The notes under the pieces were generated by a model. That model saw only the letters and a list, made by a program, of their open reading frames with translations. It did not search any database and had not been told where the DNA came from. The translations under genes were made by a program, and so were the position numbers. Positions 1 to 11,313 of a stretch of 64,000 nt of DNA are shown piece by piece. Source of the DNA: Proales similis (lineage: Eukaryota > Rotifera > Eurotatoria > Ploima > Proalidae); the NCBI GenBank assembly GCA_019059635.1, contig JAGVRJ010000001.1, positions 3,100,001 to 3,164,000 on the forward strand, read 5' to 3'. How positions within the stretch are numbered: position 1 is the stretch's first letter; each line of letters opens with the position of its first letter.

Positions 1-1
1 C

Positions 2-1144
2 GGCCGAGTCGCGCTTCCTGGCGAGACATTGCAAACGTATTCTGACTCGACGATTGAAATCGGCCTAGGCATACACGGCGAGGCCGGCCGTCAACGAGTT
101 GAATTGAAAAAGTCAAACGAGACCGCTGCAATTATGATCGACGACTATCTATTAGCTCAAATGCCTAACGAAGGCCACGCTTGCTTGCTTGTCAATAACC
201 TCGGAGGTCTGTCCAATCTGGAGCTCTTCGCTTTTCTGAACGACTGTGTCAAACATTTGAGGACGAATCGACCCCGATTGAGTCTCGTTCGGGTCTACTG
301 CGGCACATTCATGACATCATTGAACATGAACGGCTTGAGTCTCACTTTGCTTTTGCTCGGTGAGGATAAGCAGCTGGTCGATCTTTTGGATGAAGCAACT
401 GACGCGCCAGGCTGGCAGCCGTGTACGAGCAATCAACTAACAGAGGCCAACGTATTTGATGACTCAACTCTTTCGCAAATCGAAGCGAGCGAACAACAAA
501 ATTACGTGAAATTCGAATCGAACGAACAAGGCCAACGCGCCAAGGAGGCGGTTAAAAACGCCTGCCTGGCTCTAATTGAGAAAAGATCACATCTTAACTG
601 GCTCGATGCCCAGTGCGGCGATGGTGACTGTGGTGACTCTTTGTCACATGTGGCAGAGCAGATCAGCAGCCGACTCGAAGGGGCCGACGCCTCTTCGCCC
701 CAAAGTCTGCTCAGACTCTGTTCAGCCGAATTCGAGAAAGGCGGAGGCACTTTGTGCATACTTTTGGCCATATTTTTCTCGTCAGCCGAGGCAGCATTTA
801 TTGATCAGAAGCGACCCGGTGAATGGCTCGACCTTTGGCGTGCAATGCTCAACAACGGTATCTCGTCGGTTGAAGAGTATGGCAAAGTTAAAGTCGAGCA
901 ACGATCCATAATCGACCCGTTGTATGCATTCCTGAACAATTTAAATGACTCGAGCAGCGCGCTCGACTCATTTGCAGCTGCACTGCAAGCGTCTGGTCGA
1001 GCGGTCGACGCCACGGCAAGAATGAAGCCGCTGGTCGGCCGGGCATCTTACGTTGATCCCAGCTCGATTCACACGCCCGATGCTGGTGCGTCCGCAGTGC
1101 AGATAATTTTAAGCGCCGTCTATGAGACACTGTCGCGATCATGA
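2..1144 (+). CDS. TKFC: Triokinase/FMN cyclase (dihydroxyacetone kinase), 3' part, 5' cut by window edge
   Basis: The reading frame is open from the first bases of the window, so this is the C-terminal 380 residues of a longer protein. The family phosphorylates dihydroxyacetone and glyceraldehyde and can cyclise FAD to riboflavin cyclic phosphate; it is cytosolic. Visible features are the end of the DhaK domain, with the 'IELGLGIHGEAG'-like stretch (here IEIGLGIHGEAG, containing the covalent substrate-binding His) and 'LVNNLGGLSNLELF', followed by a DhaL ATP-binding domain with the metal-binding 'GDGDCGDSL' and a closing 'GRASYV...PDAGA' segment. The fragment has no intron. The TTG at 29 is not a start; homology continues upstream of it. 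A polyadenylation hexamer (AATAAA) lies at 1224-1229, just ahead of TRMT6 on the same strand. Confidence 0.93.
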   Translation, partial: GRVALPGETLQTYSDSTIEIGLGIHGEAGRQRVELKKSNETAAIMIDDYLLAQMPNEGHACLLVNNLGGLSNLELFAFLNDCVKHLRTNRPRLSLVRVYCGTFMTSLNMNGLSLTLLLLGEDKQLVDLLDEATDAPGWQPCTSNQLTEANVFDDSTLSQIEASEQQNYVKFESNEQGQRAKEAVKNACLALIEKRSHLNWLDAQCGDGDCGDSLSHVAEQISSRLEGADASSPQSLLRLCSAEFEKGGGTLCILLAIFFSSAEAAFIDQKRPGEWLDLWRAMLNNGISSVEEYGKVKVEQRSIIDPLYAFLNNLNDSSSALDSFAAALQASGRAVDATARMKPLVGRASYVDPSSIHTPDAGASAVQIILSAVYETLSRS

Positions 1145-1327
1145 GTGCGGCCGGCGCGTCTAATTTATTCATTAGATCAGTAAAATTTGCTCCGATTGAA
1201 CTTAAAAGCGCGCTCTGAACTCAAATAAAAGCAAACTAAGACGAGAGAAGGGAAGGGTAGAGAAAACGGCTGGACTTTGCAATTGAGAAAAACTAGCGCG
1301 ACCAGGTCCGTCGAGGTGATTAGGAAG

Positions 1328-3037
1328 ATGATTAAGGAAGGCGATTACGTTATATTGAAAAAGGCCGAGTTCATGAAGGTGTTCCAAGTGGTCAAGGACA
1401 AGTAGGAAATGCCCATCTGCTCTGACCGAAGAAGCGTAAGGCGCTGACCAATGCTCTAACTTTAGACAAGTCGTAATTGACAAGGTCAAATGTAAATTGG
1501 ACGCACTGATCGGACAGCCGTTCGGATACAAATACGAGATCAGGAATCAAGAGTTTCATTTTGTCAAACATGAGCGAAGCGACGAGCAGAACAAAGCGAA
1601 TATAGTGCGCGACAATCGCAATCTACTCGATCAGAGCGCAAATCAGAAGCTGAGCAGAGAGGAAATCGAAAAGCTGAAGAGGCTCGACGATCTGAGCGGT
1701 CAGGTGAGCAGACATTTTTCAAGTTCGTTCAAACAGAGACCCGAATAGAGAGCAGTTCATATTTTCAGCAAATTGTCGACAAACTGATTGAGAACAGCGC
1801 CTCGTTCGAGCACAAGACTGAGTATTCGCAAGAGAAATACATAAAAAAGAAAAAGGAAAAGTAAAATTGCTTTGTCTGCTGCCGTTCGACTGCGAGTTCA
1901 TTCGGTCACTGTCAAGGTACCTTCACATTTATCAGGTGATTCGGCCCAACATCCGAGTGCTTTGCGATTACTACACACTAGGCAACGCGAAGCGGAAAAT
2001 CTTGTAATTGCACCACATTAGCCTCATTAAGTAGGGCCCTACTCAAAGTCTCAAAACCAAACAGAAACATTCGAATCGACACAATCGCGCAAATGCTCTC
2101 CTATTCGAACGTGGCTGCCAATCGAAATGTCCTGGTAGTTGAGACTTGCAAAGGCCTCTTGTTGGCCTCTGTGGTTGAACGCCTCGGCGGTCACGGTAAA
2201 ATAATCAACCTGGCTCCAAACGGCACGCAAATCTCGACCAAGTAAATGTCGCTCTCTATTAATCTCTCACTTTTTCCGTTCTCGCTAACAGATCGGGCGA
2301 TTAAATAGAGAAATTCTCGACTACATGAACTTGCCCGAAGAGCACAAGAAAGTGATTTACAATTTCCCGCTGGAGAAAATGGACAAGATCGAGGCAAAGA
2401 ATGAACCCTTCTCATTTTGCTCGACCTCATCTAATCTAACGCGACAATCAGAAGTACATCCAAGAGTTGACAGACAAAATCGAAAACTCAGACGAGAACG
2501 CTCCGCATGTAAGCAGACCAAATTTGTTTTGGTGCTTGGCAAAGCCGCGAATAAAAGCCTGTTTCGGCAGCTGAACAAACACAAAGAGAAACTTGAAGTA
2601 GCCAAAATGGTCAAAGAGATGGTCGATAATAAGCAGTTTGACAGGTAAGCACCGCCAAAGCTGTGCAAAGACTTTAAACTGAAACTTGATGATTCTCAAG
2701 TCTGGTGATGGCATCCAAGTTTCGGCCACTGCCACTTCTACAACAGCTGATGGGCTGTCTGGGCTCCAATCGCTACATAACAGTCTACTGTTCAATGCAA
2801 GAGGTAAACAGGACAAGCACCTGGTGCTTCTAACAGCTCGATCTTGATTATGTGTCGCTTTGCTAGCCGCTGATCGAGTGCCATACTTATCTGAAGCAGA
2901 ATAAGAGGGCGATAAACATCGAGCTGTCGGACAGCTGGCTTCGCGAGTACCAAGTCCTGCCCGAGCGAACTCATCCCAAAGTGATGATGGACTGCTGCAG
3001 CGGTTTCATTCTAACCGGAATAACGGTTGAGCAATAA
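1328..3037 (+). CDS. TRMT6: tRNA (adenine-58-N1) methyltransferase non-catalytic subunit TRMT6 (Gcd10)
   Basis: Partner of TRMT61A in the nuclear complex that makes m1A58 in tRNA; TRMT6 gives RNA binding rather than catalysis. Exons that splice in frame: 1328-1401, 1466-1703, 1769-1860, 1917-2003, 2065-2241, 2309-2393, 2452-2508, 2571-2644, 2701-2803, 2867-3037 (385 residues; human is about 500). Family segments are 'EGDYVILKK' at the N terminus, 'YSQEKYIKKKKEKY', 'RIDTIAQMLSYSNV', 'VVETCKGLLLASVVERLGG' and the C-terminal 'WLREYQVLPERTHPK' and 'SGFILTGITV'. The start is uncertain: Met at 1328 is the first in-frame ATG before the conserved part, but the frame is open upstream to 1229, so a further 5' exon or trans-splicing is possible. 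The intron at 2394-2451 has a GC donor. The stop codon overlaps an AATAAA. Confidence 0.9.
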
Positions 3038-3172
3038 AAAAGGACGCTCTTAGACGGCCAGCTGAACATTAAAGTCAAATTCGTAAAATGGATAATAAAA
3101 GGCCGATCAAACGAATGAAATTTATTTGCAGAAACAAAGTGGCAACCGTTGGGTAAAGAAGCAAATCAGAAA

Positions 3173-3890
3173 CTAAAGGCCGGTCTCGGCGGTCTCGTCC
3201 AGCAAATAGGACAGAGTCTGCTCGTTGAATATGCCGCTTCGAGCAGGCTTCTTGGACTGAATGACAACAATCTCCTTATCACCGACGATCTGCACGAAGA
3301 AGGCGCCCTCTTTGCGAGCGCCCTTCAGCCGATTGTTCTTGGCGTCTTGGTGCAGTTTATAGCAAATTAGAAGGCTCACAATCGTTACTAGGCCTTCGAA
3401 GCCGTCCAAGGCCATTGCTATGATCACACGAGGGTCTTTGTTCTCTTTTTGGAAGTTCTCGCCCAGCGTTGTATAATTTACAAGGCCTAGGCGCAAAAGT
3501 TGCATATTGATTATGACCATAATTAAATTAATTGAGTTGAACGCGACGAAGCATAATATCTAAAATTGAAAGCGCCAAACACAGGCATTGATAGAAGCGG
3601 ACAATCAGTTGGTGGTCATTGCTGCTTACTGAGTATTGGTTGCGCTGTTTGTACATGAAGAAGCCCGCGATTGAAGTAATTATAAACTGAAACGTGACAT
3701 TGAATGGGCCATATTTTGGAAAGAAGTGACAGAGCGCACTTACGAACGAACCGCACCAAATGGGCGACATTGAATGAGCCACCCAGACTGGCGAGTTGAC
3801 GGCCGCAATTATGCCAACAATGAAGCTGAGCGCGCCAAAGCTGGCGTGCAGAGCAATTAGTACCAAGACCGTGATGAATTTCAGGTCCAT
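3173..3890 (-). CDS. Four-transmembrane protein resembling the TMEM196/TMEM212 or MS4A type
   Basis: Exons (minus) 3744-3890, 3630-3686 and 3173-3559 join in frame to 196 residues. Four hydrophobic segments are visible, near residues 5-30, 45-63, 68-88 and 110-130, followed by a hydrophilic basic tail beginning 'KLHQDAKNNRLKGARK'. The motif 'SPIWCGSF' between the first two spans recalls 'S-P-V-W-S-G' of TMEM196/TMEM212. That resemblance is from memory of the family, is weak, and gives no function. The introns are 57 and 70 bp, with GTAAGT and GTAAGC donors. The gene converges with TRMT6, 135 bp apart. No signal peptide distinct from the first membrane span is visible. Confidence 0.7.
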
Positions 3891-5385
3891 AACTGCACTT
3901 GTCCTCTTCTTTCTACTTTTGTCTCATTGCAGCTGCAGCCAAAAATGATAGCAGCTATCGATTGCGTTGACTTTGCAGCTAGAGCAGAAGCATTTGTTTT
4001 TTGTCGATCTAAATTGAATTTTTCATATTCATCAAATATGTTGCAAATAATATCCAATTTTCACTGTTATATAACATTTATTCAAGCACAGAAGTAGAAA
4101 GAGAGAGAGAGAGGGGAGACTGGGGGGAGGTGGTGAGGCAGATGCCGAGTGTCAGAAAAGAGCGAACACTGGCGGAACTTTTATTAATACGTTGGTTATT
4201 TGCGCAGGTTTCGCGCGACTCTCAGCGATTTGGGAAATGTTTGCAAACGTGTCCGCTCGGATTTTATTTCCAACATTAAATGCTGATTGCTTCGGCGGCT
4301 GCCGGTTGTTTGGCACAGAAACAGACGCTCTTGTCGAAGTGGAATTCATAACATAAAAGAGTTCATATAGAAACAAGCGAGGCGAAAAGAAACATTCAAG
4401 TCAAGCAGCAGCTAAGAGCGAGCACCGACCGAATCGAATCATTCATTTGTTCGCTCGTCTAACACACACACACACACGAGCTGTCAATAGTGATCGAAAT
4501 CATGCGAGCTTTTAATTGAAACGGAGGAAAGCAGAGAAGCCAGCCAAATCAAGACACTCAAAATTGTCCACGGTGGCTGTCAATCCGATCAGCCTTTTCA
4601 CACCGAATCGAACCTTTCCTTACAAGCAGGGCAACTGACTTGACTAACCGGACTGCCTCGGGGACTAATTATTCAGCGCGCGCTAATACATGATTTGATT
4701 TAGATTTGATTTAATAAAAAATTAATCAATAGTTTGCAACTGCAGGGAAATGAGCGTCGATTAAATATGCGATTTGTGTTGAGTAAATAGGCGTCTGTCG
4801 CTATATATAGATTTTATTTCGCTCCCTATTGCAGCATAAAGATGAACTACTAAATAGAGCAAGTCGCAGAAAAGGGAGAATAGAGACAGACATTCACGGG
4901 ACGTAATTGATAAAATAGCTCGATGCGTGTCTGTCTTAGTATGCAGCATGAAAAAAAAAGAGCTTCACTGATTGAGTAATTCGGCTCAAACGATGCGAGC
5001 CAAGGAAGAAGCTGAGCCGTCATCTCATGAATAGCAATCGATCGGGCTTTTGCTCGGATGCGTTCAAGATAATTTCGCTCGAATGCGTCATACCAGCCAG
5101 TACAAATAACTTGCTCGCTAATCATTTGGCTGCACGCTGCGCGCATCTCTGTCTCTCCAAGCTAACGAGTCTGAAGCATTCAGAGGCAAAATGCTTGACG
5201 CTCGCAGCCCACTCTTTCAATCAGGCCGAGTCTCCCAAATGCTCGGTTTCATTTCTTCTTCTTCTTTTCTCGCTTTTATTGGTCTTGGTTTATTGACAGT
5301 TACTTAAATCATTATCAGCTAATTGATTTCAGTCACGATTGCATTTTATCCGAGTCTATTCATCTAGTACGCCTCCGACCAATTA
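3891..5385. other. Intergenic, upstream of the four-TM gene and downstream of acid phosphatase
   Basis: About 1.5 kb with no ORF showing homology or splicing logic. It holds a (GA)n tract near 4100-4114 and an (AC)n tract at 4461-4477. The 89-codon plus-strand ORF at 5027 looks random. It probably contains the promoter of the minus-strand four-TM gene. Confidence 0.6.
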
Positions 5386-7201
5386 TCACAGTCTGCTAAA
5401 AGGACCGTGAGAGCTCTTAACGATCCAAATCTGGTCGATTATTTTGCCCATCTTGAGAAAAGTGATGTCAAATGAATTGATTGATTTCGATGCAGCCAAA
5501 AGAAGAAACTGAATGCGCGTACTTGATCATCAGAAACTTGTTCAATGTGCAAATGCGATGAGTTGAACACCGTCATTCGGGTGTAGCCGTAGTCCGTAGA
5601 TCTGAATGCCGAGTAATAGGTCGCGTTCTTGAACTGGTCGTGTCTCTCTTGGCATCCCGCACTTCCGGTCACTAAGCCACAGCTTTCAGAGATGGCTTTA
5701 TGAATGAATTCTGCGAGAGTTTCTACCGATATGAACTGGAGCTCGCGGATCAGTGTACGGAAGCTGACTACTGCCATTCAACACCTTGTAGTCAAATATG
5801 GGCCAAAGTCTCTCGTAAGAGTGCTCATGCGCCCAAAATTCGACTAAAATAAAGTTATAAATCGAAGAGGCACACAGTTGTTGCTAGTTATGTTACGATC
5901 AACGCCGTATTTGTAAAAGAGCTCTTCCAAGCCAAAGACGTGAATTAGAGGAAGACCCTTGCGGACCTTTCACAGTTTCAAGTTCAATTCTCTGAAGAGT
6001 TATCTCCTGCGATGTAATTCAATACCCGATCGTCAAATTTAGTGCAGTCGTCTTTGTTCGTGTTGGTACAGTACATTGGTCTATGAGCCATTGTGATGAT
6101 CCCTTAGAGGATTAAAATAGACGAGTTCGAGCGACCCTCGAGTCAAGTGTCTAGACGAGCTTACAAGGACGTTTGGAACGATTTTCGGGCAAGTTTGCCC
6201 TCTTCAAGTCGCTCTCAAGCCAGTCGTACTGCCGCTTTATCTGCTTCAGGCCGTACTCCACATAATAATAGAATTCGGTGCTGAACGATATGAGATGCAC
6301 GGGCCCGATGTCTATGCTGTAAAAGTGGTTGTTGTCGCCGCCGATGCTGCTTCCGTCCCAGGCCGGCATTGAGAAACGATTGAAGTAGTTTGAAAAGTTG
6401 CTTGGCCGAACTGGTAAAATTATTTGGAAAATCTGGTGGCCATTGCGCCTTACTATTTGTGCTCATGGTTCCCCGGACAGGTCATGTAAGGCGCATAAGC
6501 GGCAATCGGTTGAATCTGGTTCATGAACGCGTCTCCGACTCGAGCATTGTCCTAGCGCCCGGTTCGATTTAAATCAGCTCAAATCAATCGACTTTGCTTC
6601 TGATTGAGATGAAATGCAGTCGAGCTTACGGTGTCCATGTCGTAGGCAAAGTCGCCAACATGAAGAATAGCGTCGTAATCGCCCCTCATGGTTTCCTCTT
6701 GCAGGCGAGGCAGTGACTGGGCGTTCACGTTGCCCATATCGCCAAACACGGCAAACCGAGGCGACCAGTCCCAGCCGGCCGGCATAGACACAAAGCTGAA
6801 TATCGCCGACCAGCCCCAAGTTGGTGAACCACAGTGATACAGATACAGCTGCCTGGGGCTGAGGTCAGAAAGAATCGCACGATGCACGTTTAGCTTCCGA
6901 TGCTCGGCTCCGCCGTCAACAAACACACTCGATGTCGCATTCACAATTTTGGCCAATTTTCCAATGCCGAACTCGACCATCGGATCACTTACCGGATCAA
7001 AAGTGACCCAAGTGACGATCATCTGATCTGCTCGAGCTTTATGTGCGGCAAGATTGAGATTATGTTAACTGCTGGATGTAAAGCCCACAGCTACATACCT
7101 CCATAAGAGAGATGAATCTGCTCGGGCTGGGTGTAGACTTCGCTCTGTGAAGGGCGAACAAACAGACTGATCAGTAAACTGGATAAATATAGCCAATTCA
7201 T
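5386..7201 (-). CDS. ACP7: Acid phosphatase type 7 (purple acid phosphatase-like), secreted
   Basis: Metallophosphoesterase of the purple acid phosphatase family, expected to hydrolyse phosphomonoesters outside the cell or in lysosomes. Exons (minus): 7099-7201, 6630-7027, 6454-6551, 6165-6400, 6026-6102, 5897-5966, 5727-5843, 5523-5671, 5386-5451; 437 residues. The N terminus is a signal peptide (MNWLYLSSLLISLFV). All metal-ligand motifs are present in order: GDMG, GDFAYD, GNHE, the 'MAHRP' histidine, and 'AHEHSYERLWP'. The C-terminal segment 'DYGYTRMTVFNSSHLHIEQV' is typical of animal ACP7. Introns are 53-78 bp with GT-AG ends. The gene is divergent from the CAP gene at 7570. Confidence 0.93.
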
Positions 7202-7569
7202 TTTGCTGCTTGACAATTCTTGGCTCGAATGGCAAAACTCTTGAACGCAGTTTAATCGGACGATTAATGTATGAGAATATATTAAATCAACTCACATTCA
7301 AGTTGATTACTGACATTGTTCTCATACGAGTCTTATCAAAAGAAGAGTCTTATTCTCAAATTCAACTAGATAATCGAGTGCGTCAGAAAAAAAGCGAAAA
7401 AAAATCCGCCGCGCCGATTGCCGACATATTTTTGCTGAAAGTACAACTGGCGCGGCGAATTCAAATTGCGGACTATGGACGCGATTGCATACATGCACGA
7501 ACGCATCGAATTTCGTCTAGTTCGATTGGTTTTCTAAGCTCAAATACGATAAATCGAAAATCGAACGTC
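7202..7569. promoter_or_regulatory. Shared divergent upstream region of ACP7 and the secreted CAP gene
   Basis: 368 bp separate two divergent start codons, so both core promoters must lie here or overlap the neighbouring 5' UTR. The in-frame ORF that continues upstream of the CAP start is unlikely to be coding, because the start at 7570 opens with a clean signal peptide. No specific element was recognised. Confidence 0.5.
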
Positions 7570-8228
7570 ATGAACAAACTGATAGTCTGCGTGCTGCTGC
7601 TGTTGCTGGCTCTTGCCAGCGCCCAAGAGCTCAATCAGGAAGATTTCTCGCGCGAAGCCCTCTTCGCACACAACATGTACAGAGGAATTCATGGAGTCGC
7701 GCCAGTCAAACTCAATCCAGTTCTGTCCAGACTGGCCCTGAAGCGAGCAGAAGAGCTCGCTCAGGCCGGAGAGCTCAATGTCAAATTGAGTCTGTTCAAC
7801 GGCAAGACTGTGGGCGAGTCGGTCGGCTCAGTCGAAGGATTCACCAATTACAATGGTTTGCTCTTATTTAGTCGGCTTTTTATCGGCCTGCCTAATTCGC
7901 TTTAAAACAAGGCCTGTCGGCAACCCAACTATGGTACAGTGTGATTCCGAAATTCGACGAGGAGGGCGAGCGCTCCAAGGAGGGAGGCAGCTTCACTCAG
8001 ATCGTTTGGAAGGGAACACAAGAGGTCGGCTTTGGCATTGCGCGCAGTCGCAGCGGAAAGCTGTTTTTCGTCGCTGAATACTTCCCGGCCGGCAACGTAC
8101 GAGGCGAGTACGACCAGAACGTGTTCCAGCTCACAGACAAGTACCTGAACGAGCAGAGCAAAGAGAAGTGCGCCTTGGCCACCCAAGCTTTTATGGACAA
8201 CATGATGGTGAAGAATAGCCAAGTTTAA
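7570..8228 (+). CDS. Secreted CAP-domain protein (GLIPR2/PR-1-like)
   Basis: Exons 7570-7855 and 7912-8228 (56-bp intron) give 200 residues. The protein opens with a strong signal peptide (MNKLIVCVLLLLLALASAQ), followed by a CAP (CRISP/antigen 5/PR-1) domain: 'AHNMYRGIHG', 'VGESVGS', 'QLWYSVI', 'GGSFTQIVWKGTQEVGFGIA' and 'YFPAGNVRGEY'. The last two are closest to GLIPR2 (GAPR-1), which is normally a cytosolic, Golgi-associated lipid-binding protein, so a secreted version is a variant. The conserved His of the HFTQ motif is Ser here (SFTQ). The substrate is unknown; CAP proteins bind sterols and lipids. A paralogue lies at 11314. Confidence 0.88.
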
Positions 8229-9573
8229 ATCGAACAATTAATTTCTTTTTTAATAACGACCGGCCAGAATTTTACATAGCTCTCATTTGATTTCATTTAT
8301 GCTTTCTTTTGCAATCATTTCTAAACAAATACTGGCGAGGCCGAACGTGCAACCAATCCATGCACATCCAATCAAGCCTCTATTTCGCCAGTCGTGCCCA
8401 AAATCGGCTCAATAAATCAGTTTGAATTCGCTTAATTTAAGCATTTTTTTTTCTGCAAATTTTGACGGGTTGTGCGGATTTAGTAAATTTGACTGTCAGA
8501 TTATGGCTCTCGTCAAGCATAATTGCCACCGATAATGGGACCGACTGCAGTTACTTGGCAAACTCGACTCCAATCAGTTTTTTGGTCATTTTCGCTTTTA
8601 GAAAAAAATTAAATTTTCTTTAATGTGCGTTTTGGTAAATTAAATTTCAGATCTTGTAGCTCTTCTCATTCAAATATTCCCAACCGAGGTGTGTGTGCGT
8701 GCTCGACAGTAATGTTAAAAATTCGCACAAACAGAGGTCGTGCACGACGGTGGTGATGATGATGATGATTCAGCGAAACAATAAAAAAAAATGAAAACAA
8801 AGAGCCCAACTCAACTGGTATCCATGGAAACCAAATATTTCTCTATTATGAAATTGCCGTCGAGCAGCGGAGGTCGACCGTTCGCTCACTTGTGGCCATT
8901 CACTTTGAGATTTGGAATCTTTATTCAGTTTTTTTTTCTTATTTGTGTTTGGCCAACGATGCGTCGTCTAAATTGCAGCTTGAAATAATCATAATTTTAA
9001 TTATAGTTGCTGGTTACTTGTTGCCGGGGCGAATACTTGAGCCGCGTTTAGCAAGTCGAGCCGATGTCGTCACCGGCCTCATTGTAAGAACAAAATAGCA
9101 AGCGATCGGGTTAGGCAACCAATGAGCCAGCGACTCAGTGTGTCAGGGTGTGAATCGAGTCTGAAGCACATGTTCATGACAAGCGGACGGTTGCTATACG
9201 CAGTGGTGCTTTATTTTCGTCATCATCGTCTACTCTCTCATACTTCATGCTCACTCTCTCTCTCTCTTTGGCTCCTAAAACCTCTTGGCGCTCGCGTTCA
9301 AATTTTATTTTTCTGTTGTCTTAGTAATTCTCGGCCCATCGCTCTTATATAACTGTGGCCTGATCGAAGTAAACAAATTAGCTGAGCAAACTCGATATCC
9401 AGTAACAACAACAACAAAAAACTTATTCCGAAACCTAGTTTTCACAAACACACACTCATTGTCTTTATGCCTCGGCCGCTAACCTATACTAAGCAGCTCA
9501 TTGAGAGTTGAATCTGTTGCGTTATTTCGGACTTTAAATTTTGACATCAATCCGATTGTCTTAATCGCTTAGA
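8229..9573. other. Intergenic between CAP gene and STMND1-like gene
   Basis: About 1.3 kb, AT-rich, without a credible gene. It contains a short (GAT)n tract at 8754-8769. The plus-strand ORFs of 65-76 codons here overlap each other in different frames and show no homology. Confidence 0.6.
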
Positions 9574-10541
9574 ATGGGCTGTGGACCATCCAGTGATCCG
9601 AAAGTAGCAGTTGCTGACCCGCACAGGTCCAGACAGAACACACGGAAACCGACGCAGAATGGCTTTAGACACGTTGAACTCACCGGCGCGCAGCATTCCA
9701 ATGTCTCTCAGGACCCGATAAGTGAGTATAGACTTGCATTTCGAGTTCACCTGGCCCTAAGAACGACCTTTAAAGAGCCGCCCACTGCGTTTGTCATCAA
9801 CTTTGACGAAGACAAATCGGTTAAACGACCGCCTCCCGGCCGACTAAGGGTAAGTGGCCTACACAAGACCTAATGGCTCAAGTCCGGCATTTTCCTTTCT
9901 CTTGCAGCTCGAGCCTCTCAAGCACACGCCTAAAGAGACAAAAGTCAACTTGGAAAAGAAAATGCGCGCCGCAGAAGCTAAAAGAGAAAAAGTGAGTTGA
10001 ACACTGCTCAGAGGCGATTTGGCTTTTGGTTCATATTTAAATCAAACGACAGATTCTTGCCGAAAGGGCAAAAACTCCCGGTCAGAAATCACGTCGATCA
10101 TCAGCTTTCACTGGCAGTAACGACTCGCGTGAAGTAAGTTATTCTGCGAGTGTCGCAGTTTAGAATGCGCAAATAAGAGAATTGCGAATCCAAAGGGAAC
10201 GGGTCGAAGAGATTTAGACGAAAGGCAAAACTATGGCCGCGATATTGACTCATTCGATCGATCCAAACAACGCGACGAGCGAGACGATGAGAACAGAAGA
10301 CGTCTATTACAGAGAGTAGGTCTAATCCAGTGGTCTGTTTTTGCTCTTTTCACAGTTTGTCTTTAAGCGGCGAATTGTAAACGACCAGGCCGACAATGAC
10401 TCTGACATTGAGTACGAGCTGAATCGAAGAGACAACAGACAAAATGATGACATGGGTGAGTAGACTTGAGCTTGGCCTAAACGCAAGTTGCTAATCTTTC
10501 GTTCAGATGGATTCGAAGGCTCACGAAGACGCTACAGCTGA
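9574..10541 (+). CDS. STMND1: Stathmin-domain-containing protein 1-like, acylated N terminus
   Basis: Exons 9574-9721, 9776-9849, 9908-9991, 10053-10133, 10196-10315, 10356-10455, 10507-10541 join in frame to 213 residues. The start MGCGPSSD matches the STMND1 N terminus and fits N-myristoylation at Gly2 with palmitoylation at Cys3. The middle 'FVINFDEDKSVKRPPPGRL' corresponds to the conserved 'beta-hairpin' part ahead of the helix, and 'LEKKMRAAEAKREKILAERA' is the stathmin-type helix. The rest is acidic/basic and disordered. STMND1 is poorly characterised; tubulin binding is inferred from the family. The second exon boundary (acceptor at 9775) is the only in-frame choice I found. An acceptor-like 'cttag' sits one base before the ATG. 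Confidence 0.75.
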
Positions 10542-11313
10542 TCACTCAGAGCATCAGAGAATAATTCTAACTAAAATCAAGGCGTTCAACAGTCAAATTT
10601 GTCAAGCACCGATCTAAATTAAATGAATTGTCAGAGAAAGAGAGCGATTTACGTTACGCTCGTCTTATTTTTAATATGAACTCGCTGCATACACTTTCAA
10701 TTATTGGATTATTTTTATCCGATCGGTCGAAATCAGTCGCATTCTTTGAACATTACTAATCGATTCATCGCATTCTATTCAATTTCATCTTTTCGTTTTG
10801 TTTCAAGCACATGCTCAACACAACCTGATTTGCAATTCTTCTACTCGACTGTAGTTCCAAGTCGAAAAAAAAGAGAGAAAAGAAAAATAAACCAAAAAAG
10901 AAAAAAATTAGAACTTCATCGCGCAAGATTGCGTTTGAACAAGAGGCGGTTGTTCTTCTTTGTGTCTGTGTGTCGATTGTTGTCAGTTTGAACGAGATAA
11001 ACGCAAAAACACGACGGCGCCTTCTCTCTTTCATTTTGAATTAATCTCTTTTTCAAACACAAGCACCGAAATGCAAACAAAAATAAAATTCAACAAAAAG
11101 AGAAACTTTTTTGCTCCAAATAAGAAAACCTTTCATGCTATTGAATTGAACCGGTGCCAGATTAGTGGTCGCTCTCAAATGCCAGAGCTGAGCATGAACA
11201 TGAAGCCTTGTCAGTGAACGCTTTTGCTCAAATGAGTCTCGTTTGATCGTTTTGTTTTTTTTTCAAACAGCGCAACTCATTTGGTAGAAATCGCTGAACA
11301 GAACCGAGTCGAA
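10542..11313. other. Intergenic, A-rich
   Basis: About 770 bp between STMND1-like and the second CAP gene, with A-rich and T-rich runs near 10861-10910 and 11255-11270. The ORFs at 10704 and 10960 are low complexity. No gene or repeat family was recognised. Confidence 0.6.

Noticed and set aside
5027..5296. 89-codon ORF ending in a hydrophobic run
   Set aside because: No homology, no splice partner, and in an otherwise empty intergenic region.
7210..7569. In-frame 120-codon N-terminal extension of the secreted CAP protein
   Set aside because: The ATG at 7570 is followed by a textbook signal peptide; the upstream residues look like translated promoter.
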